Shown piece after piece: positions 20,910 to 31,871 of a stretch of DNA of 64,000 bases. This DNA comes from Pythium myriotylum (Eukaryota; Oomycota; Peronosporomycetes; Pythiales; Pythiaceae). Numbering within the stretch: position 1 is the first letter of the stretch; the number at the start of each line of letters is the position of its first letter. Both the position numbers and the translations under genes were made by a program. Where the stretch lies: NCBI GenBank assembly GCA_023091665.1, contig JALJCQ010000012.1, forward strand, positions 3,286,001 through 3,350,000. Direction: 5' to 3'. Below the pieces are notes generated by a model, which saw only the letters and a list, made by a program, of their open reading frames with translations, searched no databases and had not been told where the DNA came from.

Positions 20910-21431
20910 AGTCTCTGACAAAGGAGACAGATTCAGATCATGTGGATCTTTTCCGGTGTGTACTGTACAATACGGAGACGACAGATTATGCATACCTCGA
21001 CTTGGCTTGGAGGACTATTCCCACCACAGGGCTTGCAATGCCGTCGCATCGTTGAACTTGACTCACCCGATTCCGACTGATACGATTGCGAGCCGTGGGT
21101 AAGGATAACTATTCCAACCGCCAGCTGGCCAGCCACACCCACGGCGTTGAGGTTTGCCGCCGCTCAATGGGAGGGCCATCTGGCTCGGGCGAACGTTGTG
21201 TAGATGTCGTCGCGACGACTGTCTTGCTGGTGATGACTGCTACTCGATGAACAAGATGTCTTGTCCACTTTGCCGAATTTGCCGAAGGGAAGTGTACCAA
21301 ACCATTGCTTGATTGGGATGTCTGGAGAAATGTTCGTTCTCTGGAGTGTATCAACTAATGGAGGGTATTCCTATTTCAGCCGAGAATGCAGTATCCGCAG
21401 GATTTCATAAATGAAAGTCGTCGAACCTACC
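20910..21431. other. Intergenic, nothing recognised
   Basis: Only short open frames without domains; no repeats seen apart from the edge of the 21432 inverted repeat. Confidence 0.35.
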
Positions 21432-22019
21432 CGCAAACCACGGAAAGATGAACCACCTATGCCACCAAAAAACAAAACGGTTTCGAGAGGTGTTGCATCT
21501 TTCCGTGTTTTACTGTGCATTTTGATTGGCGAATCAGGTCCATCCATTTTCCTGAAAGTAGGTGGACTGCGATCACGTGCAAAACGATAACCGATGCCAA
21601 GGCAGCGCATACCTTTGGCCTTCACGAACAAGAATAAAGTCGGCGCGGTCGATGCGTTCGCTGCATCGACCGAGAACACCGCCGTCCTGGAGGCCATAGT
21701 GTAAGAATGACGCCCACATTCTGGTCAGCGATAGGTAATGCATTAATTACCATATCTTCCCTAATGTTACTTTTGACTTCTCAATATTTGAAGAGGTGGG
21801 GACTACCGAAGGTATTACAGGGAATGTTTCATTGTTGCAGAGAGTACCGTGAATTCCAGGAGTGAAGTACAGTGACTCGATAACCTGTAATTTCTTGAGA
21901 GATGATTTTCAAGAGTGGGTGGGACAGATCTGATTCACCATGAAGAAAACCTGCGCAGAATCAATCACTTTTGACAGGTGGCGCATCTTTCCGTGTGGTT
22001 CATCTTTCCGTGGTTTGCG
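21432..22019. mobile_element. MITE-like unit with 25-bp perfect terminal inverted repeats
   Basis: 21432-21456 and 21995-22019 are exact reverse complements (CGCAAACCACGGAAAGATG..). The word CATCTTTCCGTG recurs inside both ends, suggesting sub-terminal repeats. The 588-bp interior has one open minus frame (21371-21697) that crosses the left end and shows no domain. A target duplication was not obvious. Confidence 0.6.
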
Positions 22020-23082
22020 TAGAGGCCACGAGGGTGGGCGCAACCAGAGTGTAAGGGCTTGAAGCTTGGACTGGTCTCCATGGGAAGCCTTGATTACTGC
22101 ATTGTATCCGATTGGTCAGAATAATCCATTTTCAGTTCATATTTCTACAAATGGATTGATTTTATTATTTTGTCCAACAAGATCGCGTGCGGTATCTTCA
22201 AGATCGTTCGTTGGGTGTGTCTCATATCTCATCCAACATGGCTCGAGTTCGCGTTTTCAACTCGGAGAGAGCACGAACTCACGTTTATACGCGTGATCCT
22301 CACAAAATCGTTAGAGATGTCCCCCCCCCCCCCCCCCCCCCCCCCCACACACACACCCTAGGCAGTCCCGGTGGCCTTCTCGGGGCAATGCCGGAGGAAA
22401 TGCAGATGTACTACAAACAATAGCTCAAGGACGCAGCCACCAGGAACGGCAAATCCGTCCACTTGGAACTGTCGATGTCAGGATAGCGAGGGATGTGGCC
22501 TTGTGCCCGTTGCTAACGACCGTGTAAGTAAGCCATTCAAGGGCTTCCTACTGATCACGGGCCCGAGCTAGTCCCCTGAGTCGTCATTCGAACAAGTCGT
22601 TCGAGCCGTCCTCATACAGAGGTTCATCGTGGTGAAACCGGTAGGAACAGCGGAGCCACAATCTTAATCAATAACATCATGAGATGTATCTCAAGCACAA
22701 TACTGGTGGTCAAACCAGCGTGTGCGCAACTCGATAACAACACCAACAAGAACGCGATAGAATGCTTGATCACCTCACCTTTTCGCCAAAAAGCGAGTCG
22801 GAGTTTGATCACTGAGCCTTTTCGCAAATATAAAAAAAGTAAAACCGAAGCTCCTCGATGTTGCCACATCCATCACCACACGCCTCGGATGGCACGTCTT
22901 CTTTCACGGTGGAGCAAATGGAATTCAAGCCAACGGACTTGAGCTCGAGACCATTCGATTCTCATCATTTCTATGCACAATTTCTAAACAAATCGTAAAT
23001 AATTTCTCAACATTTCGAAAACCAGTCGAACCGGGGCTTCTTCAAGGTGAGATAATCCCGACGGCGACGAAGAAGTGAGACC
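22020..23082. other. Intergenic with a C26 tract
   Basis: A run of 26 C at 22321-22346 is followed by (AC)5. No gene is recognised. 22940-23060 contains TCATCATTTC and CACAATTTC words that could be the start region of the ankyrin gene at 23083. Confidence 0.45.
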
Positions 23083-24336
23083 ATGCTCTCCCGGCCGCGC
23101 GCGACCTCGGAGCGCCCGCCGCACCACACGAAATGGTGGTGCTGGCCGCGCAGGGAGAAGGAGAAGAAGAAACTGCCGAGCTCCGCGCTCTTTGAGGCCA
23201 CGCGCATGGGCGACACGGAGACTGTGCGCGCGCTGCTTCGCGACGGACGCGTCGACGTCGACGCGCGCAACGAGGTACGCATGCAGTGGCGGTGTTGAAG
23301 AATCACTGCTGATGCAAAGCGCGATTTCATTGTTGTGTTGCCGATGTGAAGTTTGGCTTCACGGCGCTCTATTACGCGGCGATGGCCGGCCGCGTGTCGT
23401 TGGTCAAGCTCTTGCTCGAAGCTGGGAGCGATCGGAACGCGCATTTCAAGCCGGTGAGTGGATAAAAAGAGACGCGACGGCGCTCGAGTGGTTGATGTGG
23501 ATTGGGATTGAAGGATGACTCGACGTTGCTGCACATGGGCATCCGAGAATCCGTCATGAAAGTTCTCCTCGACGGTAATTTCGACGTCAATGCAAGAGAT
23601 AATGTACGCCGCCAAAATGCCCCACGCTGTCTTTTAGAACCGTTTTTGACGTGAACCATTTTTTTTTCCATAGCGAGGAGCGACTCCTCTGCACTCCGCG
23701 GTACTCCACGAGACATCGGAGCTTCTGCCATTGCTGATTGAGGCGAAGAGTGATGTGAACGCGCGCGATACAGTAAGTGGACTTCGCTGTTTTGAGGCCC
23801 GATTCACCAATGGATTCATTAATTTGAAATGATATATACAATAGCATGGTCGCACACCACTGCACTATTCGGCGAGTAGATCGAATGTGAAGGCAATGCA
23901 GATTCTGCTCGAGGCCAATGCGGACGTGCTCGCTACTGACAAGGTATAGCCCATTGGTGATTGTCGTCGCGAAAAGCCGTCACTCATAAGAAATTTCGCC
24001 AAGGGTGGTCGAACGCCTCTTCATACGGCAATCAGCGCATACGACGCTATTGATGCAAGCGTCCAGCGAAGGATCGGAATGGACACGATGGAAGTTCTCC
24101 AACTACTTGCTGTATTCGGAGCCAGATGGGACGAAGTTTGCGAAGAGCTAGTCAGGCAACGAGTATCGCTTCCGGAAGCATCTGCGTTAAGCGTATGTTT
24201 CTCGTTCTGGGAGCGTGAAGCTGCAAGCGGTTTGGTGCTAAGCAACATTCCTCTCGACATTATCAGCGATGGTGATGAAGCCACTCAAGCATACGTTGCC
24301 TCACTGAAAATATCTTCTGGCGCACCAGCTGCTTAG
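23083..24336 (+). CDS. Ankyrin-repeat protein, six exons (304 aa)
   Basis: Exons 23083-23274, 23352-23453, 23514-23603, 23674-23772, 23845-23943 and 24004-24336 total 915 nt. The five introns of 77, 60, 70, 72 and 60 nt are all phase 0 with GT..AG ends. Exon 1 encodes a basic N-terminus (KWWCWPRREKEKKK) and repeat 1 (ALFEATRMGDTETVRALLRDG). Exons 2 to 5 each encode one ankyrin unit (FGFTALYYAAMAGRVSLVKLL; DSTLLHMGIRES; RGATPLHSAVLHETSELLPLL; GRTPLHYSASRSNVKAMQILL), and exon 6 starts with GGRTPLHTAISAYD and adds a non-repeat C-terminus. Ankyrin repeats mediate protein binding. No membrane segment or signal peptide is visible, so it is probably cytoplasmic. The in-frame joins make the model strong. 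Confidence 0.85.
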
Positions 24337-24918
24337 TGTTGACACGTCTTCGTATAGCCAACCCAAATTCATCGAGGTACGCTCTGTACGGCGAGGAGAA
24401 ACCACTATGTAGAAACCTTTCCTACGAAGGTGGGATGCATGGTTGATATTTATATAAGACTGTCTTCAGTAGACGGCGTAGCTCGGGGAAATACTGGTCC
24501 GTGATATCACGTTGGTGTGGGTAGCAGCTTTTCGTGTGTGGGGTAATGCGGGGGGTAGGGGGTGGGGGGGTGGGGGGGGGGTCGTTCTCGCCAGAAAACT
24601 TCACACTCAAGAGTCTGTAAGACCGTGTTTGCACTTCGTCAAAATCACCATTTTCGCTCGGAAAACGATAGTGACCGCAAACACGAGAAAATGAAAACAT
24701 AGTTTCATTGTACACGGCGATAAATAACTGCCGTCGAGTACGGCGTGTCGGCCGCGCGCTCTCCACGCGCGATTTGGTCATAAATCCCTGTGCAGTAGTG
24801 AGCTGCTCCTGGAGTACTGAGTGGCTATCTAGTGCATGGAAATTGGTGTTATTCGAAGACTCTTATTTTTTTAACAAGAGCGGCAACACCGGTGCCGCGA
24901 TTCCAGAACTCCAACAAC
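24337..24918. other. Intergenic with a G-run cluster
   Basis: 24549-24581 contains consecutive G runs (G6, G5, G7, G9-10) and could form a quadruplex on the plus strand. No gene was seen. Confidence 0.5.
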
Positions 24919-25345
24919 GATGAGCATAAGCCGCGGCTCCATCGTATGCGTGATCCTCTACGAGTCCAGCGACGTGCTCGCGTCCGTCAGCGAGCTAGCC
25001 GGCAGCGACAGCGACCCTGACGTGACGTTTCCAATCGGCAGCGTGACCTACAAGATCACGCGCAAGAAGGACAACCTGAACAGCAAGTCGACGCCGCACG
25101 AGAGTTCAACTTCATGGTCCAGGAGTGGGAGAGCGAGTTCATCCTCGCCAACATCTACGACATGTTCGTGCGCGACGACCTCATCGGATAGGCCGTCATA
25201 CCGCTCGCGCTCGACTCCAGCAACCACTACCAAACTTCCCCCAGAGCACGCTCGTACTACCCGACGAGATCGGTGAGCACGGCACGCGACGCGATTGCAG
25301 AGCACAAGCTTGTGGTTGCCACCCCAACTCCAGGAAGGAACGGTA
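24919..25345 (+). pseudogene. C2-domain-like relic
   Basis: ATG at 24920 opens SRGSIVCVILYESSDVL, then DPDVTFPIGSVTYKITRKKDNLN, which fits the first strands of a C2 domain (calcium/phospholipid binding). After a frameshift near 25105 another frame gives FNFMVQEWESEFILANIYDM and VRDDLIG, typical of the next C2 strands, followed by TAG near 25190 and AVIPLALDSS. The frameshift and stop make it dead. Identification rests on pattern only. Confidence 0.4.
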
Positions 25346-25402
25346 GTAATATTCATTCTAAGTCAGATTAATATTCTGACTTCGAATGAATATTACTACC
25401 GT
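25340..25402. repeat. Hairpin, 28-bp arms (one mismatch)
   Basis: Arms 25340-25367 and 25375-25402 (ACGGTAGTAATATTCATTC..) are reverse complements with one mismatch and a 7-nt loop. Confidence 0.9.
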
Positions 25403-28400
25403 CTACTTTGGGGAAATATTACTACTTCCCCTAAATACGAATACCATATCCGATTAAGTACGGATATCATTCTCGTTGAAGTACGAATTGATACTCAGTA
25501 TCGTCCGGACAGGTGAGTTGACAAAGCCGATATGTTGTACCAATTGGCCAACTCTACGCTAAATGAGCCTGAGCCCTGCTTTTTATTTTACAAGCGTTAA
25601 CTGAAGCAACAAGGCGACCTAGTGCTCAGAAAATCCCGATTTCCGGGAATTTGTCGGATGTCTTTCTCAAATTGGCTCTGCCTTCGAATACTGTTGATGA
25701 TGCGGAAGCTAGCGGTTAGCATCTAACTGCTCGCAATGCAGTGGTTGTAACGGGAGGTCAAGAGTAATTCACCCTCTCCTCCTCACCAGCACTTCTCTAC
25801 TAGACATACCGAAGAGTGCTCATCGCGGCAATCCTACTCCAAGAGGCTGATCGTACTGCTCAGCAGCTCGGCTACGGGCGCCAGCCCACTGTACAGTTAG
25901 TGGGCAACGTCTTGCCTCGGCCCACCCCACAACCCCTCCCAAATACTGTACGATATGTGCGGTGCTCAACTTCTCCAAGCTGAAGATGCTCAGTTACTAT
26001 TTGCAAATCGTCGAACTGTCGACTGCATCGAGATACGCTCCGGCTCCGAGGCCAGATCCGTACCCAATCATAGGCATACCGACCAACCCCTCCCCCTTTC
26101 TCTCTCCAAGATGTTTGGTCGTCCAGAAGTTTTGGTTCCTATTATACGATCCGCACCCATCAAATCCGCATACTCATGTTGAGTCCGTCATAAATTCATA
26201 TGTCGGCTTTCCAGCAAGTTGATTGGGTTGACGCAGATTACAGGACACGATAACGACTAGGCGACGCTGTTTCCCCATTCTTTGTTGTCCATCACCAGTC
26301 TAGGAGGACTACGCATGCTCCACAACGGCGACAGTTCTCCGACGAGATGAGAACCCAAACCAAACAAGAAGCTTGCACCACCGTCATGTTATTTTTCTTA
26401 GCGTTAAGCGTTGCTCGGAGGAGTTCTTGTGGAGCACCTCTGTGCGTTGAAAATATCACCAGACGTGGCTTGAGCTTAACGTTGATAAACGAGTAAAACT
26501 CACAGGCTTTGTAACGCTAAATTTCCTCGGTATTCTAAATTTCACGATTTAGCGAGATCGTAAAATTTAGTCGAAAAGCATCCAAATTCGAAAAATCCCC
26601 ACTTCGCCACGAGCGATGGCAACGATCGGCAATTTGCAGATGCCTCAAACCTACAGAAGACATGGCTCACCGTGCTGCCATAGCAGTCCATCCAGAGAGA
26701 CCGTGCGCAACGGGGCACGATCTCCGCAAGAGTGACGATGCAACGGCTACCGTCTCCCGATGTCAGTATGTTTGAGTATGTGATCGAGCCATTCGAAAAG
26801 AAGTGTAATGTTCGGCCACTGATCAGGGACGATATGCCTGATGAAGGTGCTCCACCACGCGACTGTTGATCTTTTTCTGCTGCAGGCTCGTGTTGAACCG
26901 TTCAAGCTCAACAAATGCGGATGCGAGTGATGCCGCCACACCTCCAGTGAGTTCACGCTACATGCGCTTCAGTGTCGACATTCTCCTTTCCGCGATGTGT
27001 CGGTGAACGCCTCGTAAGGCGCGAATTCCCCACTCCTCAGAAAGCTCAGCCGAAAACAATGCGGATATGAGCGCCTTCAGCGTCCTACAGTATCTGGATG
27101 TCGAGTGCCTGGTTTACTCTCACCTCGTTTGTTCTGCGCCGCGTGCTTGGCGCACGGAATATTAACGCTGGGTGCTGTCGTTGATTGCTGCTGCGGGTGC
27201 CCATAAAATCCTCAGATTGCACGTATTAGAGCGATTTAGCTCTACCCGAGCCGAGTCATACGTATAGGAGGGCTTCCAGGTGGCTAAGGGACTAGATCCA
27301 GGCTGAATATAGTGCCTTAGACGCATCTAAACGATCCAAAGGACCCTGGAATCAAGGGTCCTTTGGTTCGTTTAGATGCGTCTCATTACTTGGTGGTGAC
27401 TATTCAATGGGCAATTCGCAGGCGAAGTCCAACCAGGTTATCCACGAAAGTGCCGCACCAGCCATTGCTGGAGCTCGTGCACGCATCAACCCGACACCCG
27501 ACAATGTCACCCACTACCTTCAAGTCTGGTACAATCAATATGGCGAGAGTACCGAACCCCCGTTAACGCCAAGTTACGGGCCCTCTATTTTCAAGCTAGG
27601 CAACTGGCCGACCGAGTGGGCATGCGCCACTGGCGACAACACGTCAGAGCGCACAACGCCATGGCGATTAGCCTAGCCAATCACGCCATGAACACAAGGC
27701 AATCCAGCCAAGTTCATCATCCAACACGTAGGCTCTGCCATGCAGACCTGCCCGGGCTCGCCGCTTCCGACTTACGCCCTTGGCTGCACAGTCAAGTTGA
27801 CCCACTGTAACAAAGGAACGCAAAGAGTCACAGCTATTAGGGTACATTTATTGCGCTCAATAGACTTCACCTTCATCATCATCACAATCAATATGGATTT
27901 TGCTTGGCGCTTCGAGCGGCGTGTGGGGCTGCAATCAAGCCTTCTGCACGTACTTGAACTCCTGATATCGCGCAGTACAGCCCTATCACCTGATTGTTGG
28001 CGTCTCAGTGGGTATGATGTTTCCATTACCAGTCGTCTAGGACCAGCAATTGAACAAGGGTTACTATTGTGCACATCACTGGATGTAGTCCAGGTACAGC
28101 GCTTACAAGCAGATACAACCCCTAGCGTCTTCATGCCAGATCACTCGACGGTTGGTTGACACCGCGACAGGCATCAACAGTTGGTCTGGCAGATACGACG
28201 ATGGCTTCATGACTTCGTGGATTTGTGTGGCCCAGAATAGCTTATGTGCGTCGTCGACGCACGCATGGCCATGAGTTGTGGGGCAGCAACGCTTTTCTGC
28301 AGATCATTGGGAGCTTAAGGACGACTCGGATTCCACAGAACGCTGGTGTAATTTTTATGGCGTGCTGACGTTGTCGCTTCGCGACATCCGCTCGCACGGC

Positions 28401-29636
28401 GCCCATCAGTGCCCTCCGGTGGTAACTCCTCTCTTGCATTGACCTCATAATGGAAGATCACGGGGGCAGACATCACTAAGGGTCTGCGTGTGCCTGTGCA
28501 CGCCAGTGGTGTCTTATCCTGTCAATACTACAGTGTGCGCCGTTCGCTTTTGCCAGAAGACAGCCGATCCTTCCTTCGGTTTCAAAAAGATTGGCTGCGA
28601 TCGGGAGCGCAGACCGATCCTTCGGTTTCACAGACTGGCTGCCTTCGGGATCGCGGAGAAGAAAGCCTATCTCACGTTGCATGTGACGACACTATGTTTC
28701 TCCAGAGTGGCTCGGCCCACAGGAGATTGGAATAAGAAGCCTAGCATGTGTTGCTTTCGCTGGCTATTTGCTATTTCACCTGTACGGATGAGCACGATGG
28801 TGTACGTTCTTTTGTGAGTGGACTGGTCATGGACGAAAAAGAACTGGAACGTCTGGTAGATTGGAACAGTGTACAGACTATAACCGGTGGATCGAAGACC
28901 AAGCGAACTGAAAGGGACAGGATCAATGAGCAGCACAGGTGCGACGTAGTCCAAGGTCGCGAGGGGCAGCCACGTCAGAGGGAAAACCCACGAAAAGATC
29001 TTCTTCTTCTCACAAAAACAACCGCGCTCATAACTTGGAGTGGATCTACTGTCCATGGGCAGATCCATCTTTGGGATCTCAGGGCTCATTGCAAAGTTGA
29101 TTGCGCGGCATCCACGCGGAGAACTCTGCCTCAGCTTGTGTGTAGAGAAGGACCAATCTCGACAAAAACCCGATGCTTTCTTCGGTTTGGCCGGACGGTT
29201 TCTATCTCAACCACACAACATCACTCATGAAACTCGGTCCAACAACTCGCCGTTCCCATGGGATCTGCGTCAACGCCATCGCTTTGGTGGAAGGAACAAC
29301 AGCAATTTTGTAATTTTAAAGCCGTAGACTCAACATTAGTCTGACGACCAAAACGGCCAAAACTTGATGGGTGGCGGTTGAATCCAATCAAACCGTCTTC
29401 CCCGGGCTTCTCCCCGTTGTCGCTTGATCCCATAGGCTCCGAAAAAGGCGCAGAGCCGGCGCCGGCGTCCTCTCCTCCATAGGACGCAGAGAAAGACACA
29501 AAACGTTATCCATATCCGACAGACGAAGGAAGGTATCAAGACAACTCACTGCACTGGAGACGGGAGCGCAAATGCTCATAGCAAGGAAGCGCCCTAGGCA
29601 GAGGCCGTGCAGCGTTATCCAAGCGACCAGAACGAC
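25403..29636. other. 4.2-kb region without a recognised gene
   Basis: Several 60-160 codon frames exist (for example 27407-27676 plus, 28667-29089 minus, 28748-29230 plus, 26747-26956 minus), but none shows a domain or a spliceable partner that I could verify. 28540-28660 has an imperfect duplication (CGATCCTTC..TTCGGTTTCA). A hairpin lies at 27319-27383. Probably decayed repeats. Confidence 0.4.
27319..27383. repeat. Hairpin, 29-bp arms (one mismatch)
   Basis: Arms 27319-27347 and 27355-27383 (AGACGCATCTAAACG..) are reverse complements with one mismatch and a 7-nt loop. Confidence 0.92.
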
Positions 29637-29652
29637 TCATTCTTGAATCTGC
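29637..29652 (+). promoter_or_regulatory. Candidate core promoter of gene C
   Basis: TCATTCTTGAATCTGCC, 30-45 bp before the ATG at 29682, aligns with the core promoter of genes D and E (shared CATTCT..AAT.TGC.AGC context). Confidence 0.55.
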
Positions 29653-29681
29653 CAGCTCCATCGAAGTTCACTGAAGGCGGA

Positions 29682-31871
29682 ATGGTCAAGTTCTTGTCGC
29701 TCGCGGTAGTGGCCGCCACTACATGCCTCGTCGCTACTACAGCTCCTGTTGAAGCGCAGAATGCCGCTGTGCATGCCGCAGTGATGGAGGAATCCAGGGC
29801 TGCAACGACAGTGCCGATGACAAAACCTGTTGCGGGTGCCAAGGGCCAAGTCAAGCAGACAGCGGCTGCGACAACACCGGCGAAGCCTGCAGGAGGAACT
29901 GCTGCGCAAACGACACCAGCCAAGCCAGCGACGCCTCCAGCCAAACCAGCGACGCCCCCAGCGAAGCCGGTGACGCCTCCAGCTAAGCCAACAACGCCTC
30001 CAGCTAAGCCAGCGACGAGCGCACCGCCCTCGGTAAAGCAGACGACGAGCGCAACTCCTTCAGTTAAGCCAACGACGAGCGCGCCACTCTCAGCGAAGCA
30101 GACAACGAGCGTAGCACCTCCAGCGAAGCCAGTGGCAGGCGGCAAAACACCCACCGGACCTACATCAGCGCCTCCCACGACCCCCAAGCCAGGTGCGACC
30201 CTCGCGGCCGATAAGACGTGGGTGCAAAACTTCAAAGCCAAGCCCAACGACAAGGCCTGCTACCGCCGTACAGCGTTCGCTAGCAAGACCAAGGAGTGCC
30301 CTGTTGGTTACAACTTCGACGACGCGCTTGTGTGCTGGGCGCAGTGTCCTATCGAGTACCCGGTGCAATGCGGCATGGAGTGTCTCCCACAGAACAAGGA
30401 CTGCACGTTGAATGTGTTGGGCAAAGTGAGCGCGGTCGCGAGTGCTGCTGTCACGGATGCGACTGGCGGCTTTTTCGGAGAGCTCATCAAGGCTGCGAAG
30501 GGCTTGACGCGTGCTGTGGGTTGTGCCCAGCAGGTATACGACGTCACCACGCGCATTTACGATTTTATCGACGAGGCCCAGGCACTAGGTCAAGCAACGA
30601 CTGCCGAGAAGGCTAACACTGTAGTTCAACAGAGTGATCTCTTCACCGTCGACATGGCATCTGCCGTCGCGGCGTGCCTCGGCATCGACCTCCCGAAGGC
30701 TGCTCAAAATACCAAAACAACGCTAGGCGTGGTCAAGCCGCTTGTTGAAGGTCTCGTAGAGAAGAAGTTCACAAAAGAAAACCTCAAGGATAAGCTCAAG
30801 TTCCTCGAGTGGTTCAAGACTTTCGGATCGACGGACGCGGCTGCCTCCAAGACCCCTACTCAGTCAGCCGCGCAGTCAACCACGCAGCCACCTACACAGC
30901 AAACTGCACAGTTACCAAAGCTGACAGCAGAAGACATCAAGAAGTTCTCGGCGAGTGGAAACACGTGCGGTCAGACACTCAAGAAGTACGTCGATAAGGT
31001 TCAGGACGAAGTGCGCAAGATCATGAAGAGCCAGCCGACGGCCGACCTTGAGTACATGCAGTTCGCCGTGCTCAACTCCGAGCTTGTGTTAAAGGACCTA
31101 CCGACTGCCGCGGCAGCATGCCAGGGAAGTGGAGCTGGTGGTGCTACGACCGAAGCCGAGATCATCACGGCTCTCCAGGTCATTGTCGACAATAGCATTT
31201 CCGCGGCATTTGGCCCCAAAAATGCACTCGCTACAGTATGGGCGTACAAGCTTCAGATCGCCCAATACGGTCTCGATGCTCTTGCCATGATCGACATAAC
31301 CGGCCTCGCCTCCATGACGCGCACGTTCCTGCAGCCAATCTGTGGCCCCACGAAGTACGCCGTCCAAATCGCTGATGGCCCAGCCGACAAAGCTCTCGGT
31401 CTCGAGACAGTCCAGAAGGCCTTCAACGGCGCTACGGGTACGTGGAAGTCAGCCGGCGACGGAAAGCTCGTCATCAACTTCAAGAGTACGGACAAGTACG
31501 AAGTCAAGGTCAATGTCTTCTCTGCCGGCAAGCGTTTGTACAAGGAGCGAGTGGCTGCTGGCGGCACTCTTGTGTTCACCAAGCCGCTATCGGAATTCAA
31601 GGGGAAGACGTTGTACCTCGATCGTTGGCGCAAGGGTCTTTTCGGCATTCCTGGTACTGGTGGTGGCTCGCTGGTGGTGTGGGTGCCGGATACTGCGACT
31701 GGCTCGCTTGTGCTCAATGTGCCGATCAATCCGACGAAGTTCTTCGTCGTGTTGACCTTCTTGAACCACTCAAGGAACTTCAGCTTGTTCTTGAGGTCCT
31801 CTTTTGTGAACTTCTTTTCCACGGCATCTTCGACGATCGTCTTGGCGACAGTAAGGAGCTTCTTGGTTTGA
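29682..31871 (+). CDS. Secreted cysteine-rich family protein C with a chimeric C-terminus (729 aa)
   Basis: ATG at 29682. The signal peptide ends near VEA-QNAAVHA. The linker (residues about 30-175) is rich in TPPAKPA and TSAPPSVKQTT units. The cysteine module begins at residue 193 (CYRRTAFASKTKECPVGYNF..), with family spacing. The middle and C-terminal domains match gene E almost residue for residue (ADKALGLETVQKAF, TLYLDRWRKGLFGIPGTGGGSLVVWVPD). After INPTKFF (about 31745), where E continues DKEE, the frame instead reads the antisense of gene D for about 40 residues (VVLTFLNHSRNF..) to a chance stop. The native last few codons are therefore lost, but all domains remain, so it may still be expressed. 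It faces gene D. Confidence 0.85.
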   Translation: MVKFLSLAVVAATTCLVATTAPVEAQNAAVHAAVMEESRAATTVPMTKPVAGAKGQVKQTAAATTPAKPAGGTAAQTTPAKPATPPAKPATPPAKPVTPPAKPTTPPAKPATSAPPSVKQTTSATPSVKPTTSAPLSAKQTTSVAPPAKPVAGGKTPTGPTSAPPTTPKPGATLAADKTWVQNFKAKPNDKACYRRTAFASKTKECPVGYNFDDALVCWAQCPIEYPVQCGMECLPQNKDCTLNVLGKVSAVASAAVTDATGGFFGELIKAAKGLTRAVGCAQQVYDVTTRIYDFIDEAQALGQATTAEKANTVVQQSDLFTVDMASAVAACLGIDLPKAAQNTKTTLGVVKPLVEGLVEKKFTKENLKDKLKFLEWFKTFGSTDAAASKTPTQSAAQSTTQPPTQQTAQLPKLTAEDIKKFSASGNTCGQTLKKYVDKVQDEVRKIMKSQPTADLEYMQFAVLNSELVLKDLPTAAAACQGSGAGGATTEAEIITALQVIVDNSISAAFGPKNALATVWAYKLQIAQYGLDALAMIDITGLASMTRTFLQPICGPTKYAVQIADGPADKALGLETVQKAFNGATGTWKSAGDGKLVINFKSTDKYEVKVNVFSAGKRLYKERVAAGGTLVFTKPLSEFKGKTLYLDRWRKGLFGIPGTGGGSLVVWVPDTATGSLVLNVPINPTKFFVVLTFLNHSRNFSLFLRSSFVNFFSTASSTIVLATVRSFLV

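Noticed and set aside
28667..29230. Frames of 140-160 codons on both strands
   Set aside because: No domain, no signal, no splice partner, and they overlap each other.
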